From the NCBI RefSeq assembly GCF_900582625.1, contig NZ_UTIQ01000327.1, forward strand, positions 496,001 through 560,000: 64,000 bases of DNA. Reading direction: 5' to 3'. A program made the translations under genes and the position numbers. The notes below the pieces were generated by a model. That model did not search any database, was not told the origin of the DNA, and saw only the letters and a program-made list of their open reading frames with translations. This DNA comes from Pseudomonas viridiflava (lineage in GTDB: Bacteria; Pseudomonadota; Gammaproteobacteria; Pseudomonadales; Pseudomonadaceae). Below are positions 48,301 through 55,841 of this stretch, one piece after another (within the stretch, counting starts at the first letter, position 1; the number at the start of each line of letters is the position of its first letter).

Positions 48301-48412
48301 GCAGCGCCGAAATTGGCAGGAACCGGTAGGCAATGATGCCCGACAACAGGATGGCGATCATCAACAGCGTGGTCGCCACCGGCCGCAGAATAAACGGGCG
48401 CGACGGGTTCAT
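45305..48412 (-). CDS. muxB: RND efflux transporter MuxB
   Basis: 1035 residues, starting MNPSRPFILRPVATTLL. HAE1-family RND permease with FVVDDAIVMVENISRYLEKG in TM4, GASPEIMTSSVTAPLE in the first periplasmic loop, and a C-terminal membrane block ending in LRRPLGIAMVGGLLLSQVLTL. Its ATG overlaps the muxA stop as ATGA. Companion of MuxC. Confidence 0.93.
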   Translation of the reverse strand: MNPSRPFILRPVATTLLMIAILLSGIIAYRFLPISALPEVDYPTIQVVTSYPGASPEIMTSSVTAPLENQLGQIAGLNEMSSSSSGGASVITLQFTLDSNLDVVEQEVQAAINTASSLLPNDLPYQPSYSKVNPADAPILTLAITSSNLPLPQVQDLVDTRLAQKISQISGVGLVSISGGQRPAVRIRANPSALAAAGLNLENLRTTVANNNLNGPKGSFDGPTRASTLDANDQLKSASAYRELVVAYANGAPLRLKDVATVEDAAENTRLAAWANETPAVVLNIQRQPGANVIKVVDSIKAMLPQLQASLPGSLDVKVLTDRTTTIRASVADVQFELVLAIALVVMVTFLFLRSFSATLIPSLAVPLSLVGTFGVMYLAGFSVNNLSLMALTIATGFVVDDAIVMVENISRYLEKGDTPLEAALKGSKQIGFTIISLTFSLIAVLIPLLFMGDVAGRLFREFAITLAVAILISGVVSLTLTPMLCAKLLKHTPEEKQGRFARAAGNVIDRMIAGYGRALRVVLRHQPLTLLVALATLALTAVLYTFMPKGFFPVQDTGVIQAIAEAPQSISFQSMAERQQALAKALLSDPAVESLTAFIGVDGSNATLNTGRMLINLKPHGERDASATEVIRRLQPTLDQIPGVRLYLQPVQDLTIEDRVARTQYQFTLQDSDPDVLAKWVPLLVERLQQLPQLADVASDWQDKGLQAFVNIDRDAASRLGVSLSDVDSALYNAFGQRLISTIFTQATQYRVVLEVAPQFQLGPQSLENLYVSSSDGTQVRLSSLATIEERNTLLAINHISQFPAATLSFNLAPGVSLSEAVESIRQVEQDMQLPVGVQTSFRGAALAFESSLSSTLLLILAAVVTMYIVLGILYESFIHPVTILSTLPSAGVGALLALMVAGEEIGIVAIIGIILLIGIVKKNAIMMIDFALDAERNQGMSAPDAIYQACLLRFRPILMTTLAALLGALPLMLAAGAGAELRRPLGIAMVGGLLLSQVLTLFTTPVIYLAFDRLATRWNGWRKKRGLDMSVQS

Positions 48413-49686
48413 TGCGCGGCTCCGCCCTTGCCTTGCGGCGCGGCGTCATCCTGACCGAAAGGCTTCTGCCCGGTTTCTTCGCTGACGTCTTTCTTCACCT
48501 GTTCCGGCGCGGCAATACGCACGGCCATGCCGTCACGCAGGCGGTCGGTCCCCTCTACCACCACTTGCTCATCCACATTCAGGCCCTTCTCCACCACCAC
48601 CTGCTCACCTTCGCTAGTGCCGAGGGTGACCGGGCGCTGAATCACTTTGTCGCCCTCGCCCAGCACATACACATACGTGCCTTCGTTACCGCGCTGCACG
48701 GCATTGGCCGGAATCAGCAGCACGTCGTGCAGGGTTTCGGCGAGCAGGCGCACGTTGACGAACTGATTGGGAAACAGCGAACGGTCGGCGTTCTCGAACT
48801 TGGCCTTGAGCTTGACGGTGCCGGTGGTGGTGTCGATCTGGTTATCCAGCGTCACCAGCTCGCCGGTGGCCAGGGTCACGTCTTTATTGCGGTCCAGCGC
48901 CTCGACCGGCAGCGGCTTGGTCGTCGCGCTGGCGCCGTTGAGCTGGGCGGCCACGGTGCCGAGCTGCTGCTGCGGCAGGCTGAACACCACGGCAATCGGT
49001 TTCACCTGGGTGATCACCACCAACGGCGTGGTGTCGCTGGACGTCACCAGGTTGCCGACGTCCACCTGACGCAAGCCCAAACGCCCGCTGATAGGCGCGC
49101 GCACCTCGGTGAACGCCAGGTTGAGCTTGGCGTCGTCCACTTGTCCCTGATTAGTTTTCAGCGTGCCTTGGTACTGATTAAGCAGCGCGGCCTGGGTGTC
49201 GAGGGTTTGCTTGGCGATGGAATCTTCGGCGTACAGGCCCTTGTAGCGATCCAGATCGATCTGGGCGTTTTTCAGCTGCGCCTGATTTTGCTGCAAGGTG
49301 CCTTCGGCCTGCGCCAGAGCGGCTTTGTAAGGACGGGGATCGACCACGGCGAGCAAGTCGCCAGCCTTCACTTCCTGGCCTTCGGTGAACAACACCTTGA
49401 CCAGCTCGCCATTGACGCGCGGTTTCACGTTCACCGTGCTGAATGCCGTGACGGTGCCCAGGGCGTGGAAATGCACATCGAGGTTGGCGCGCTTGACCTT
49501 CGCCACGCTGACCGTCATGCCAGCTGCGGCGCCGGGTGGCCCCATACCGGGACGCCCGCGCACTTTGCCATCGGGGGCACCCGTGCTTTTCGCGGCGGAC
49601 AGCCACATAACCAACAACACCACGCCAGCGAAGGCAGCGGCAGTGATCAACCAGGGGCGAAGGGTACGCAAAGTCATGGGCTTCAT
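48409..49686 (-). CDS. muxA: Periplasmic adaptor (membrane fusion) protein MuxA
   Basis: 425 residues from the ATG at 49686 (MKPMTLRTL); a GTG 11 codons earlier or an ATG 3 codons later are possible, as no site has a strong ribosome-binding signal. One N-terminal membrane anchor, then lipoyl half-motifs (NVKPRVNGELVKVLFTEGQEVKAGDLLAVVDPRPYKAALAQAEG, in part), an alpha-hairpin (LNQYQGTLKTNQGQVDDAK) and APISGRLGLRQVDVGNLV. The tail is rich in Gln, Lys and Gly. First gene of muxABC-opmB. No regulator lies alongside. Confidence 0.92.
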   Translation of the reverse strand: MKPMTLRTLRPWLITAAAFAGVVLLVMWLSAAKSTGAPDGKVRGRPGMGPPGAAAGMTVSVAKVKRANLDVHFHALGTVTAFSTVNVKPRVNGELVKVLFTEGQEVKAGDLLAVVDPRPYKAALAQAEGTLQQNQAQLKNAQIDLDRYKGLYAEDSIAKQTLDTQAALLNQYQGTLKTNQGQVDDAKLNLAFTEVRAPISGRLGLRQVDVGNLVTSSDTTPLVVITQVKPIAVVFSLPQQQLGTVAAQLNGASATTKPLPVEALDRNKDVTLATGELVTLDNQIDTTTGTVKLKAKFENADRSLFPNQFVNVRLLAETLHDVLLIPANAVQRGNEGTYVYVLGEGDKVIQRPVTLGTSEGEQVVVEKGLNVDEQVVVEGTDRLRDGMAVRIAAPEQVKKDVSEETGQKPFGQDDAAPQGKGGAAQ

Positions 49687-49795
49687 CGATAACGAAATTC
49701 GAGCCCGCACGATAAGCACTGCAACCGCTGACGGAAAGCCTCTTTACCGGCTTTTTACCTAAGACTGACCTTGACTAAGCGCTTGAGCCACCAAC

Positions 49796-49821
49796 GAAAA
49801 CGGCCCGCGAGGCGGGCCGTT
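49796..49821 (-). terminator. Intrinsic terminator of tpx
   Basis: On the minus strand ACGGCCCGC, loop CTC, GCGGGCCGT, then TTT: a perfect 9-base GC-rich stem with a short U run, 20 bases after the tpx stop. The best intrinsic terminator in the window. Confidence 0.85.
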
Positions 49822-49840
49822 CATGTGTTGCAGGGTATGT

Positions 49841-50341
49841 TTATTTCAACACAGCAACCGCTGCTTCGTAATTCGGCTCGCTGCCGATTTCCGACACCAG
49901 CTCGCTGTGCAGGACTTTGTCGTTTTCATCCAGCACCACAACGGCACGTGCAGCCACGCCGGCGAGTGGGCCGTTGGCAATGGCGACGCCGTAGTCAGCG
50001 AGGAAATCAGCGCCGCGCATGGTCGACAGGTTCACCACGTTTTGCAGGCCTTCGGCACCGCAGAAACGCGCTTGGGCGAACGGCAGGTCGGCGGAAATGC
50101 ACAGCACCACGGTGTTGGCCAGTTTGCTGGTTTCGGCGTTGAACTTGCGTACCGAGGTGGCGCAGGTGGGGGTGTCGACGCTTGGGAAAATGTTCAGCAC
50201 TTTGCGTTTGCCGGCCAGGCTGGCCAGGGTCACGTCGCTGAGGTCAGCGCCCACCAGGCTGAATGCCGGGGCTTGCTGACCAACGTGCGGCAGCTCGCCG
50301 GTGACTTGAACAGGGTTGCCGCGCAAGGTTACTTGGGCCAT
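49841..50341 (-). CDS. tpx: Thiol peroxidase Tpx
   Basis: 166 residues, 2-Cys peroxiredoxin of the Tpx subfamily. The peroxidatic Cys is in SVDTPTCATSVRKF (about residue 60) and the resolving Cys in ARFCGAEGLQNV (about 94). It reduces alkyl and hydrogen peroxides using thioredoxin. It is a single gene with its own terminator. Confidence 0.95.
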   Translation of the reverse strand: MAQVTLRGNPVQVTGELPHVGQQAPAFSLVGADLSDVTLASLAGKRKVLNIFPSVDTPTCATSVRKFNAETSKLANTVVLCISADLPFAQARFCGAEGLQNVVNLSTMRGADFLADYGVAIANGPLAGVAARAVVVLDENDKVLHSELVSEIGSEPNYEAAVAVLK

Positions 50342-50481
50342 GAACGTGTTCCTTTTTATGGTGAGTGTTTTGGGTTGCTAAGGGGGGCTGAGTTAAGCAT
50401 GAAAGGGATTACGCGACTATGACTCAGCGGTCAAAAATTTGGGGCGCAGCCCCAAAGCCCGCGGCGCAGTTGAACGACCGC

Positions 50482-50576
50482 ATACTGGATCCCGAATCGT
50501 CCGACCGCCGCCTTCGCGGGAATGACGGTGGTGTTGGAAAATTCTCCGTCATCCCCGCGCAGGCGGGGATCCAGAG
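50482..50576. repeat. Family I inverted-repeat element
   Basis: Left arm ATACTGGATCCCGAATCG...CGCGGGAATGACGG, right arm CCGTCATCCCCGCGC-AGGCGGGGATCCAG. The left arm is the long variant with GTCCGACCGCCGCC, as at 23350 and 53240. Confidence 0.85.
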
Positions 50577-50611
50577 TTTCGGATCAAACGTGCAGGTCGG
50601 GCTTTCGGTGG

Positions 50612-50930
50612 TATTCATTACCGCGTGCGCTGAACGTTTTTGGTTTCGCGCCTTACGCGCGAGTCACTTTTGTCATTGCCACAAAAGTAACCAAAAGGTC
50701 TAGCTCCTACCTTGGCCCTCCGCTGCGCTGCGGGTTCCCTCCTTCCGTCGTTACTCCGGGGGCACGGCGAGACGGGCCATCCTTGGCCCGACACGCCTTT
50801 CGCGGCTCCCGGCCGCTCAACCCCCTACGCAACGACTCCACTCGGCCTGCGATAAACGGTGCGGGGTAAATCACAAGCCAGATCACAAGCGGTGGATCAC
50901 AAGCCAGGTCCAGATCACAAGCCAAATGCC
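50612..50930. repeat. Dispersed, structured repeat of about 300 bp, copy 2
   Basis: Same direction and hairpin order as 23537-23845. Here the second stem is ACTTTTGT...ACAAAAGT instead of ACTTTTTC...GAAAAAGT, and the GGGCCA...TGGCCC stem keeps six of seven pairs. The tail is a run of ATCACAAGCCAG-like units where copy 1 has ATCAAAAGCCAG-like units. Confidence 0.8.
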
Positions 50931-50933
50931 GAC

Positions 50934-50957
50934 CTGTAGGAGCGGCTTCAGCCGCGA
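50934..50957. repeat. Single REP, family III
   Basis: CTGTAGGAGCGGCTTCAGCCG followed by CGA: an imperfect hairpin (GCGGCT-TC-AGCCGC) typical of Pseudomonas REP sequences. The same unit occurs twice at 59241-59324. Confidence 0.8.
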
Positions 50958-51043
50958 TTCCTGCAAACCTCGACTAACGCATTTGCCGCAACTCCCTCCC
51001 CTGCTAGCCTTGCGCTTACCAATCCCAAAGTGAGTGAAGCACG

Positions 51044-51427
51044 TTGAAACTCGCTGCAATCGCGCTGATTTTTCTGCCAACCCTGGCCCACGCCCAAGTC
51101 TACAAATGCGTCGCCGCAGACGGCAGCACCACCTACGCCACCGTGCCCTGCCCCGAAGGCACGGGCCAAACCACGCGCATTATCGAACCCGTACCGCCCA
51201 GCGGCGTGCTGAATGTGCCGGCGGTGGAATTGCCGGTCGAGCAACAACCCGCCGAGCCCGCCAACAAAACCGCCTCGCCCGTCAGCGGCCTGACTGTTAT
51301 CCCCGACAGCGAAGACCCGCACCGCGAAACCAAGCGCACGGAAATGCGCGAAGACGCTGAGCAGCACAAGCGCGATATGTATCAAGACTTCGAACGCCAG
51401 CAAAATGAGAAGCCGGTTCGCCCGTAG
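51044..51427 (+). CDS. Periplasmic DUF4124 domain protein
   Basis: 127 residues starting at a TTG (51044). The signal peptide MKLAAIALIFLPTLAHA is followed by QVYKCVAADGSTTYATVPC, the DUF4124 signature with two cysteines. The middle is Pro/Val-rich and the C-terminus is charged and helical. Function unknown; DUF4124 proteins are common secreted or periplasmic proteins in gamma-proteobacteria. No nearby operon partner. Confidence 0.8.
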   Translation: MKLAAIALIFLPTLAHAQVYKCVAADGSTTYATVPCPEGTGQTTRIIEPVPPSGVLNVPAVELPVEQQPAEPANKTASPVSGLTVIPDSEDPHRETKRTEMREDAEQHKRDMYQDFERQQNEKPVRP

Positions 51428-51526
51428 ATTGGCCGACGCAGTGGCGGTCATGTAGGGGCTTTCGCGGCTATAATCCGCGCCTCTCCAAGCTGCCGGGTTA
51501 CCTCCGGCCCTGATACGGACCGCCCC

Positions 51527-53143
51527 ATGTTACGAATCACCGAATTCAAGCTGCCTATCGACCACGCCGATGAGGCCCTGCGCCCTGCCCTAGTCGCACG
51601 CCTGGGTATTGCCGATAACGAGTTGCTGGAGTTCACGCTGTTCAAACGCAGCTACGACGCGCGGAAAAAATCCGCCGAGCTGTGTTTTATCTACACCATC
51701 GATTTTTCCGTGAGCGACGAAGCAGCTTTGCTGAAGCGCTTCAGCGATGACCGCCACATCACGGTCGCCCCAGACACTTCATACAAGTTCGTCGGCCACG
51801 CGCCTGAGCAGTTGGGTGAGCGTCCGTTAGTGGTCGGCTTTGGGCCGTGCGGTATTTTCGCGGCCTTGTTGCTGGCACAGATGGGTTTCAAACCCATCGT
51901 GCTGGAGCGCGGTAAGGAGGTGCGTCAGCGCACCAAAGACACCTGGGGCCTGTGGCGCAAGAGCGTGCTCAACCCCGAGTCCAACGTGCAGTTTGGTGAA
52001 GGCGGCGCCGGCACGTTCTCGGACGGCAAGCTGTACAGCCAGATCAAAGACCCGAAATTTATCGGCCGCAAAGTGCTGCATGAGTTCGTCAAAGCTGGCG
52101 CGCCGGAGGAGATTCTCTACGTTGCCAAACCGCACATCGGCACCTTCCGCCTGACGGGCGTGGTGGCGAATATGCGTGAGCAGATCATTGCCTTGGGCGG
52201 TGAGGTGCGTTTCGAGCAGCGCGTGACTGACGTGCAAATTGATAACGGCCAACTGACGGGCGTGACCCTCGCCAGCGGTGAGCAGATCAACAGCCGCCAC
52301 GTGATTCTGGCGCTCGGCCACAGCGCCCGTGACACCTTCCGCATGTTGCATAGCCGCGACGTGTTTATGGAGGCCAAGCCGTTTTCGGTGGGCTTCCGTA
52401 TCGAGCACCCGCAATCGCTGATCGACCAGGCCCGCCTGGGCCGCTTTGCCGGTCACCCGAAAATCGGCGCGGCGGATTACAAGCTGGTGCATCACGCCTC
52501 CAACGGGCGCTCGGTGTACAGCTTCTGCATGTGCCCGGGCGGTACGGTGGTGGCGGCCACGTCCGAGGCGGAGCGCGTGGTGACCAATGGCATGAGCCAA
52601 TACTCGCGTAACGAACGCAATGCCAATTCGGGCATCGTGGTCGGCATCACGCCGGAAGTGGATTATCCCGGCGGCCCGCTGGCGGGTGTGGAGTTGCAGG
52701 AGCGTTTGGAGTCGCACGCCTATGTCATGGGCGGGCGCAACTACAACGCGCCAGGGCAATTGGTTGGCGATTTTATTGCCGGCAAGGCGACGACGGCGTT
52801 GGGCAGTGTCGAGCCGTCGTACAAACCGGGCGTGAACCTGATGGATCTGGCCGACGCCCTGCCCGCCTTTGCCATTGAGGCCATTCGCGAGGCGTTGCCG
52901 GCGTTCGACAAGCAGATCAAGGGTTTCGCCATGCATGACGCCGTGCTGACCGGCATCGAAACCCGCACCTCGTCGCCGCTGCGCATTACCCGTGGCGATG
53001 ATTTGCAGAGCCTGAACGTGCGCGGGTTGTTTCCCGCCGGTGAAGGCGCTGGGTACGCCGGGGGCATTTTGTCGGCTGGGGTGGATGGCATTCGCATCGC
53101 CGAGGCGGTGGCGCGGGATTTGTTGGGGATTCGCGAGGGTTGA
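51527..53143 (+). CDS. NAD(P)/FAD-dependent oxidoreductase of unknown substrate
   Basis: 538 residues. An N-terminal region of about 95 residues precedes an FAD-binding fold with VVGFGPCGIFAALLLAQMG (GxGPxG) and the acid end of the second strand (VLERG). Other features: NVQFGEGGAGTFSDGKLYS, a second nucleotide-type motif, and a C-terminal GLFPAGEGAGYAGGILSAGVDGI that closes the flavin site. This is the conserved family usually called 'NAD(FAD)-utilising dehydrogenase'; its reaction is not established. It stands alone between a DUF4124 gene and a repeat cluster. Confidence 0.82.
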   Translation: MLRITEFKLPIDHADEALRPALVARLGIADNELLEFTLFKRSYDARKKSAELCFIYTIDFSVSDEAALLKRFSDDRHITVAPDTSYKFVGHAPEQLGERPLVVGFGPCGIFAALLLAQMGFKPIVLERGKEVRQRTKDTWGLWRKSVLNPESNVQFGEGGAGTFSDGKLYSQIKDPKFIGRKVLHEFVKAGAPEEILYVAKPHIGTFRLTGVVANMREQIIALGGEVRFEQRVTDVQIDNGQLTGVTLASGEQINSRHVILALGHSARDTFRMLHSRDVFMEAKPFSVGFRIEHPQSLIDQARLGRFAGHPKIGAADYKLVHHASNGRSVYSFCMCPGGTVVAATSEAERVVTNGMSQYSRNERNANSGIVVGITPEVDYPGGPLAGVELQERLESHAYVMGGRNYNAPGQLVGDFIAGKATTALGSVEPSYKPGVNLMDLADALPAFAIEAIREALPAFDKQIKGFAMHDAVLTGIETRTSSPLRITRGDDLQSLNVRGLFPAGEGAGYAGGILSAGVDGIRIAEAVARDLLGIREG

Positions 53144-53148
53144 AAAAA

Positions 53149-53411
53149 CATCGCGGCTGAACGGGATGCCGCCCAGTCGCTTCTTCAGGACAGAGTGTGC
53201 CCGCTAGAGGCGCGCTGGGTTTGCCATTCTGGATTCCGAGTCGTCGGACCGCCGCCTTCGCGGGAATGACGTGAGTTATCCACCCCACCTCCGTCATCCC
53301 CGCGCAGGCGGGGATCCAGAATCGCGAAAGGGAACGCCAGGCTCGGAGCTAACACAACACCTGAAGCAGCGGCTGGGCGGCATTCCCTTTAGCCGCGATG
53401 CTGTTGATCTG
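53149..53411. repeat. Nested repeats: family I element inside a split family III pair
   Basis: The outer arms CATCGCGGCTGAACGGGATGCC (53149 on) and GGCGGCATTCCCTTTAGCCGCGATG (ending about 53401) are inverted copies. Between them lies a full family I element (53226-53321: TTCTGGATTCCGAGTCG...CGGGAATGACG and CCGTCATCCCCGCG...GGGGATCCAGAA). The order suggests that the family I element entered an older family III pair. Confidence 0.7.
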
Positions 53412-53412
53412 C

Positions 53413-54354
53413 TTACCCCGCCGCCGGCCCTTCCAGCGCCGACAGTCGCTTCTCAAGCCCCAGCGCTTTAAAGCGCTCCACGACAAAATCCACAAACACC
53501 CGCGTCTTCTGTGGCAATAACTTCTGCCCGGCGAAGTACAACGTGGTGCCGCCGGTATCCACGTACCAATCGGGCAACACCCGCTGCACGGTTCCGCGTT
53601 CCAGATAGGGCAACGCATGGGCGACGCTCACCAACGCCAGGCCCAATCCGATCTGCGCGGCGGCGCACGCGGCTTCGGGGTCGCTCAGGGTCATGCGCGG
53701 TTGAATGTCGATGGGCGCCAGCACGCCTTCGCGGTTGCGCAGGGTCCAGGGTCTTACGCGGCCGGTTTGCGGTGAGCGAATAAGAATGCCGGCATGCAGT
53801 GGCAAGTCGGCCGGCGAGCGAAGGGCCGGCGCATTTTCCAGGTAGCTCGGCGAAGCCAGCAATATCCGGTGCGCTGGCGCCAGTTCACGGGCCACCACGC
53901 CCAGCGGCAGGTCGAAGCCGCCGCCCACCGCGGCGTCGAAGCCCTCGGCTATCAGGTCGACGGGGCGATTGTCGAAGTGCCAGTCCGGCACCACGCGTGG
54001 GTAACGCTGAAGGAATTCCCCCAGCAACGGCACCATGTATTCGCGACCGAACGACAAACCCATGCTCACTTTCAAGGTGCCCGCCGGCTGGCTTTTCAGC
54101 GTGGTTAGGTTGCCCATTGCCAGTTGCAGGGTGGTCAGGCCACCAGCCGCTTCGGTCAGAAAATACTCGCCCGCTTCGGTCAGGCTCAGTTTGCGCGTAC
54201 TACGCTGGAACAGCCGCACGTCCAAGGTCTGTTCCAGGCGGGCGACATTCTTGCCCACCGCCGCAGGCGTCAAGCCTAGGCGCCGCGCGGCCTGGGCGAA
54301 ACTTCCGGCTTCGGCGCTGCGCACAAAACATTCGATGCAGTTGAGGGTGTCCAT
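53413..54354 (-). CDS. LysR-family transcriptional regulator
   Basis: 313 residues from the ATG at 54354 with GGAA upstream. N-terminal winged helix-turn-helix (AGSFAQAARRLGLTPAAVGKNVARLEQTL), then the effector-binding domain. Divergent from an SDR oxidoreductase gene 125 bases away, the usual LysR-target layout, so it probably regulates that gene. A small palindrome, ATAC-N5-GTAT (54365-54377), lies just upstream of its start and is a candidate operator. The inducer is unknown. Confidence 0.88.
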   Translation of the reverse strand: MDTLNCIECFVRSAEAGSFAQAARRLGLTPAAVGKNVARLEQTLDVRLFQRSTRKLSLTEAGEYFLTEAAGGLTTLQLAMGNLTTLKSQPAGTLKVSMGLSFGREYMVPLLGEFLQRYPRVVPDWHFDNRPVDLIAEGFDAAVGGGFDLPLGVVARELAPAHRILLASPSYLENAPALRSPADLPLHAGILIRSPQTGRVRPWTLRNREGVLAPIDIQPRMTLSDPEAACAAAQIGLGLALVSVAHALPYLERGTVQRVLPDWYVDTGGTTLYFAGQKLLPQKTRVFVDFVVERFKALGLEKRLSALEGPAAG

Positions 54355-54478
54355 GGCGCATTCCATACCGTTTGTATCGAAAGCATATCCGTATTACCGA
54401 CTATTCGCCGACTAATCCGCCGCTGATACTGGCGCCACACCAAACGACACACCCCTTACTTGCTTTCGGAGAATCACC

Positions 54479-55228
54479 ATGACGACTCAAACAGCACTGA
54501 CCGGCAAAGTGGCATTTGTACAAGGCGGTTCGCGCGGCATCGGCGCAGCCATCGTTAAACGCTTGGCCCGCGAAGGCGCCGCCGTTGCGTTCACCTACAG
54601 CCAAAGCGCGCAGCAGTCGGACGCCTTGGTGGCAGACACTGTCGCGGCCGGCGGCAAGGCGTTGGCCATTAAGGCCGACAGCGCCAGCGAGCAAGCCATT
54701 CGCGGCGCCATCAGCCAAACCGTGGAAGCGTTCGGCGGCCTCGACATTCTGGTGAACAACGCCGGTGTGTTGGCCGTGGCGCCTATCGAGCAACTGAGCA
54801 TGGAAGACATCGACCGCACGCTGTCGATCAACGTGCGCAGCGTGGTCATCGCCAGTCAGGAAGCCGCCCGCCACCTGCGCGACAACGGCCGCATCATCAC
54901 CATCGGCAGCACCAACGCCGAGCGCATTCCGTTTGCGGGCGGTTCGATTTACGCCATGAGCAAATCGGCCATCGTCGGCTTTACCAAAGGTCTGGCCCGT
55001 GACCTGGGCGGCCGTGGTATCACCGTCAACAACGTGCAGCCTGGTCCGGTCGACACCGACATGAACCCGGACAGCGGCGACTTCGCGGACACCTTGAAAC
55101 AAGGCATGGCGCTGGCCCGTTACGGCAAGGTGGAAGAAATCGCCAGCTTCGTCAGCTACCTGGCAGGCCCGGAAGCCGGCTATATCACCGGGGCCAACCT
55201 GACGATCGATGGTGGGTTTGCGGCGTAA
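54479..55228 (+). CDS. Short-chain dehydrogenase/reductase
   Basis: 249 residues, classical SDR. The cofactor motif is GGSRGIGAAIVKRL (first Gly of TGxxxGIG in an unusual GGSRGIG form), then NNAG, the catalytic Ser in ITIGS and YAMSK. The chain ends GYITGANLTIDGGFAA, usual for 3-oxoacyl-ACP-reductase-like SDRs. The substrate cannot be told. GGAG precedes the ATG. Probably controlled by the divergent LysR. Confidence 0.9.
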   Translation: MTTQTALTGKVAFVQGGSRGIGAAIVKRLAREGAAVAFTYSQSAQQSDALVADTVAAGGKALAIKADSASEQAIRGAISQTVEAFGGLDILVNNAGVLAVAPIEQLSMEDIDRTLSINVRSVVIASQEAARHLRDNGRIITIGSTNAERIPFAGGSIYAMSKSAIVGFTKGLARDLGGRGITVNNVQPGPVDTDMNPDSGDFADTLKQGMALARYGKVEEIASFVSYLAGPEAGYITGANLTIDGGFAA

Positions 55229-55255
55229 GCGAAAACGCGGCCACCCTTAAAAAGC

Positions 55256-55313
55256 TCGAGGCTAAAGCCTCTCCTACAGGAATTCGTTTCTGTAGGAGAG
55301 GCTTTAGCCTCGA
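55256..55313. terminator. Perfect 24-base hairpin between convergent genes
   Basis: TCGAGGCTAAAGCCTCTCCT plus ACAG (55256-55279), a 10-base loop, then the exact reverse complement (55290-55313). It ends 7 bases before the GNAT gene's stop and starts 27 bases after the SDR stop. It has family III REP character (TGTAGGAGAGGCTT) and probably terminates both genes. Confidence 0.8.
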
Positions 55314-55319
55314 TTGCTA

Positions 55320-55838
55320 TTAAGCACTGAACCGCTGGTAACACACCGTCGTTCGCCGCGAGCCGTTGGGCCGGCGTTCGGGATCGGAGTAGGTATGCAG
55401 TTCGCTGAAGCCGGCCTTGCGCATCATGCCGGCGGAGGCGACGTTTTCTTCGTGGCGGTCGATGTAGATGTCGACCAAGCCCTTCTCGCCCAACCGGGCC
55501 ACTGCTTTTTCCAGTAGCACCGAACCCAGGCCCTGGCCGGCCAGGTCTTTGTGCACCACGGCTTCGCAGATATAACCCTGCGCTTCGTCGCGGCGCGCGG
55601 CGGGTTGTTGGTCGGCGAATTGGTAGGTTTGGATAAAGCTGACAAAGCCGACGATGCGCCCGCCCTGCTCGGCCACCACCGCTTCCACTGAGCCGTGGGC
55701 GATGCCTTGCAGGTGCTCGCGCACGCCGTCTTCGGGCAGGTAGTTCCAGGGGTTGGGGCCGTGTTCGAGGAGCAGTTCGGTCAGCGCCGGTACGTCGTCA
55801 GGTTCTGCGAATCGAATGGTCGGTGCAGCGTCGCTCAT
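55320..55838 (-). CDS. GNAT-family N-acetyltransferase
   Basis: 172 residues. GNAT core: IRFAEPDDVPALTELL at the start, GRIVGFVSFIQ, EAVVHKDLAGQGLGSVLLEKAV (acetyl-CoA loop, Q-x-x-G-x-G/A-like) and IDRHEENVASAGMMRKAGFSE. Substrate unknown. Its start is three bases from the end of the PLP-enzyme gene upstream, so the two are likely cotranscribed. Confidence 0.85.
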   Translation of the reverse strand: MSDAAPTIRFAEPDDVPALTELLLEHGPNPWNYLPEDGVREHLQGIAHGSVEAVVAEQGGRIVGFVSFIQTYQFADQQPAARRDEAQGYICEAVVHKDLAGQGLGSVLLEKAVARLGEKGLVDIYIDRHEENVASAGMMRKAGFSELHTYSDPERRPNGSRRTTVCYQRFSA

Positions 55839-55841
55839 GGC

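Larger units (their letters stand above)
50342..51043. other. Gene-free, repeat-filled interval of about 0.7 kb
   Basis: Holds the tpx promoter region (50342 to about 50450), a family I element, the second copy of the 300-bp structured repeat, and a family III half-hairpin. The open frames here are repeat translations with no consistent frame between copies, and I call no gene. Confidence 0.75.
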
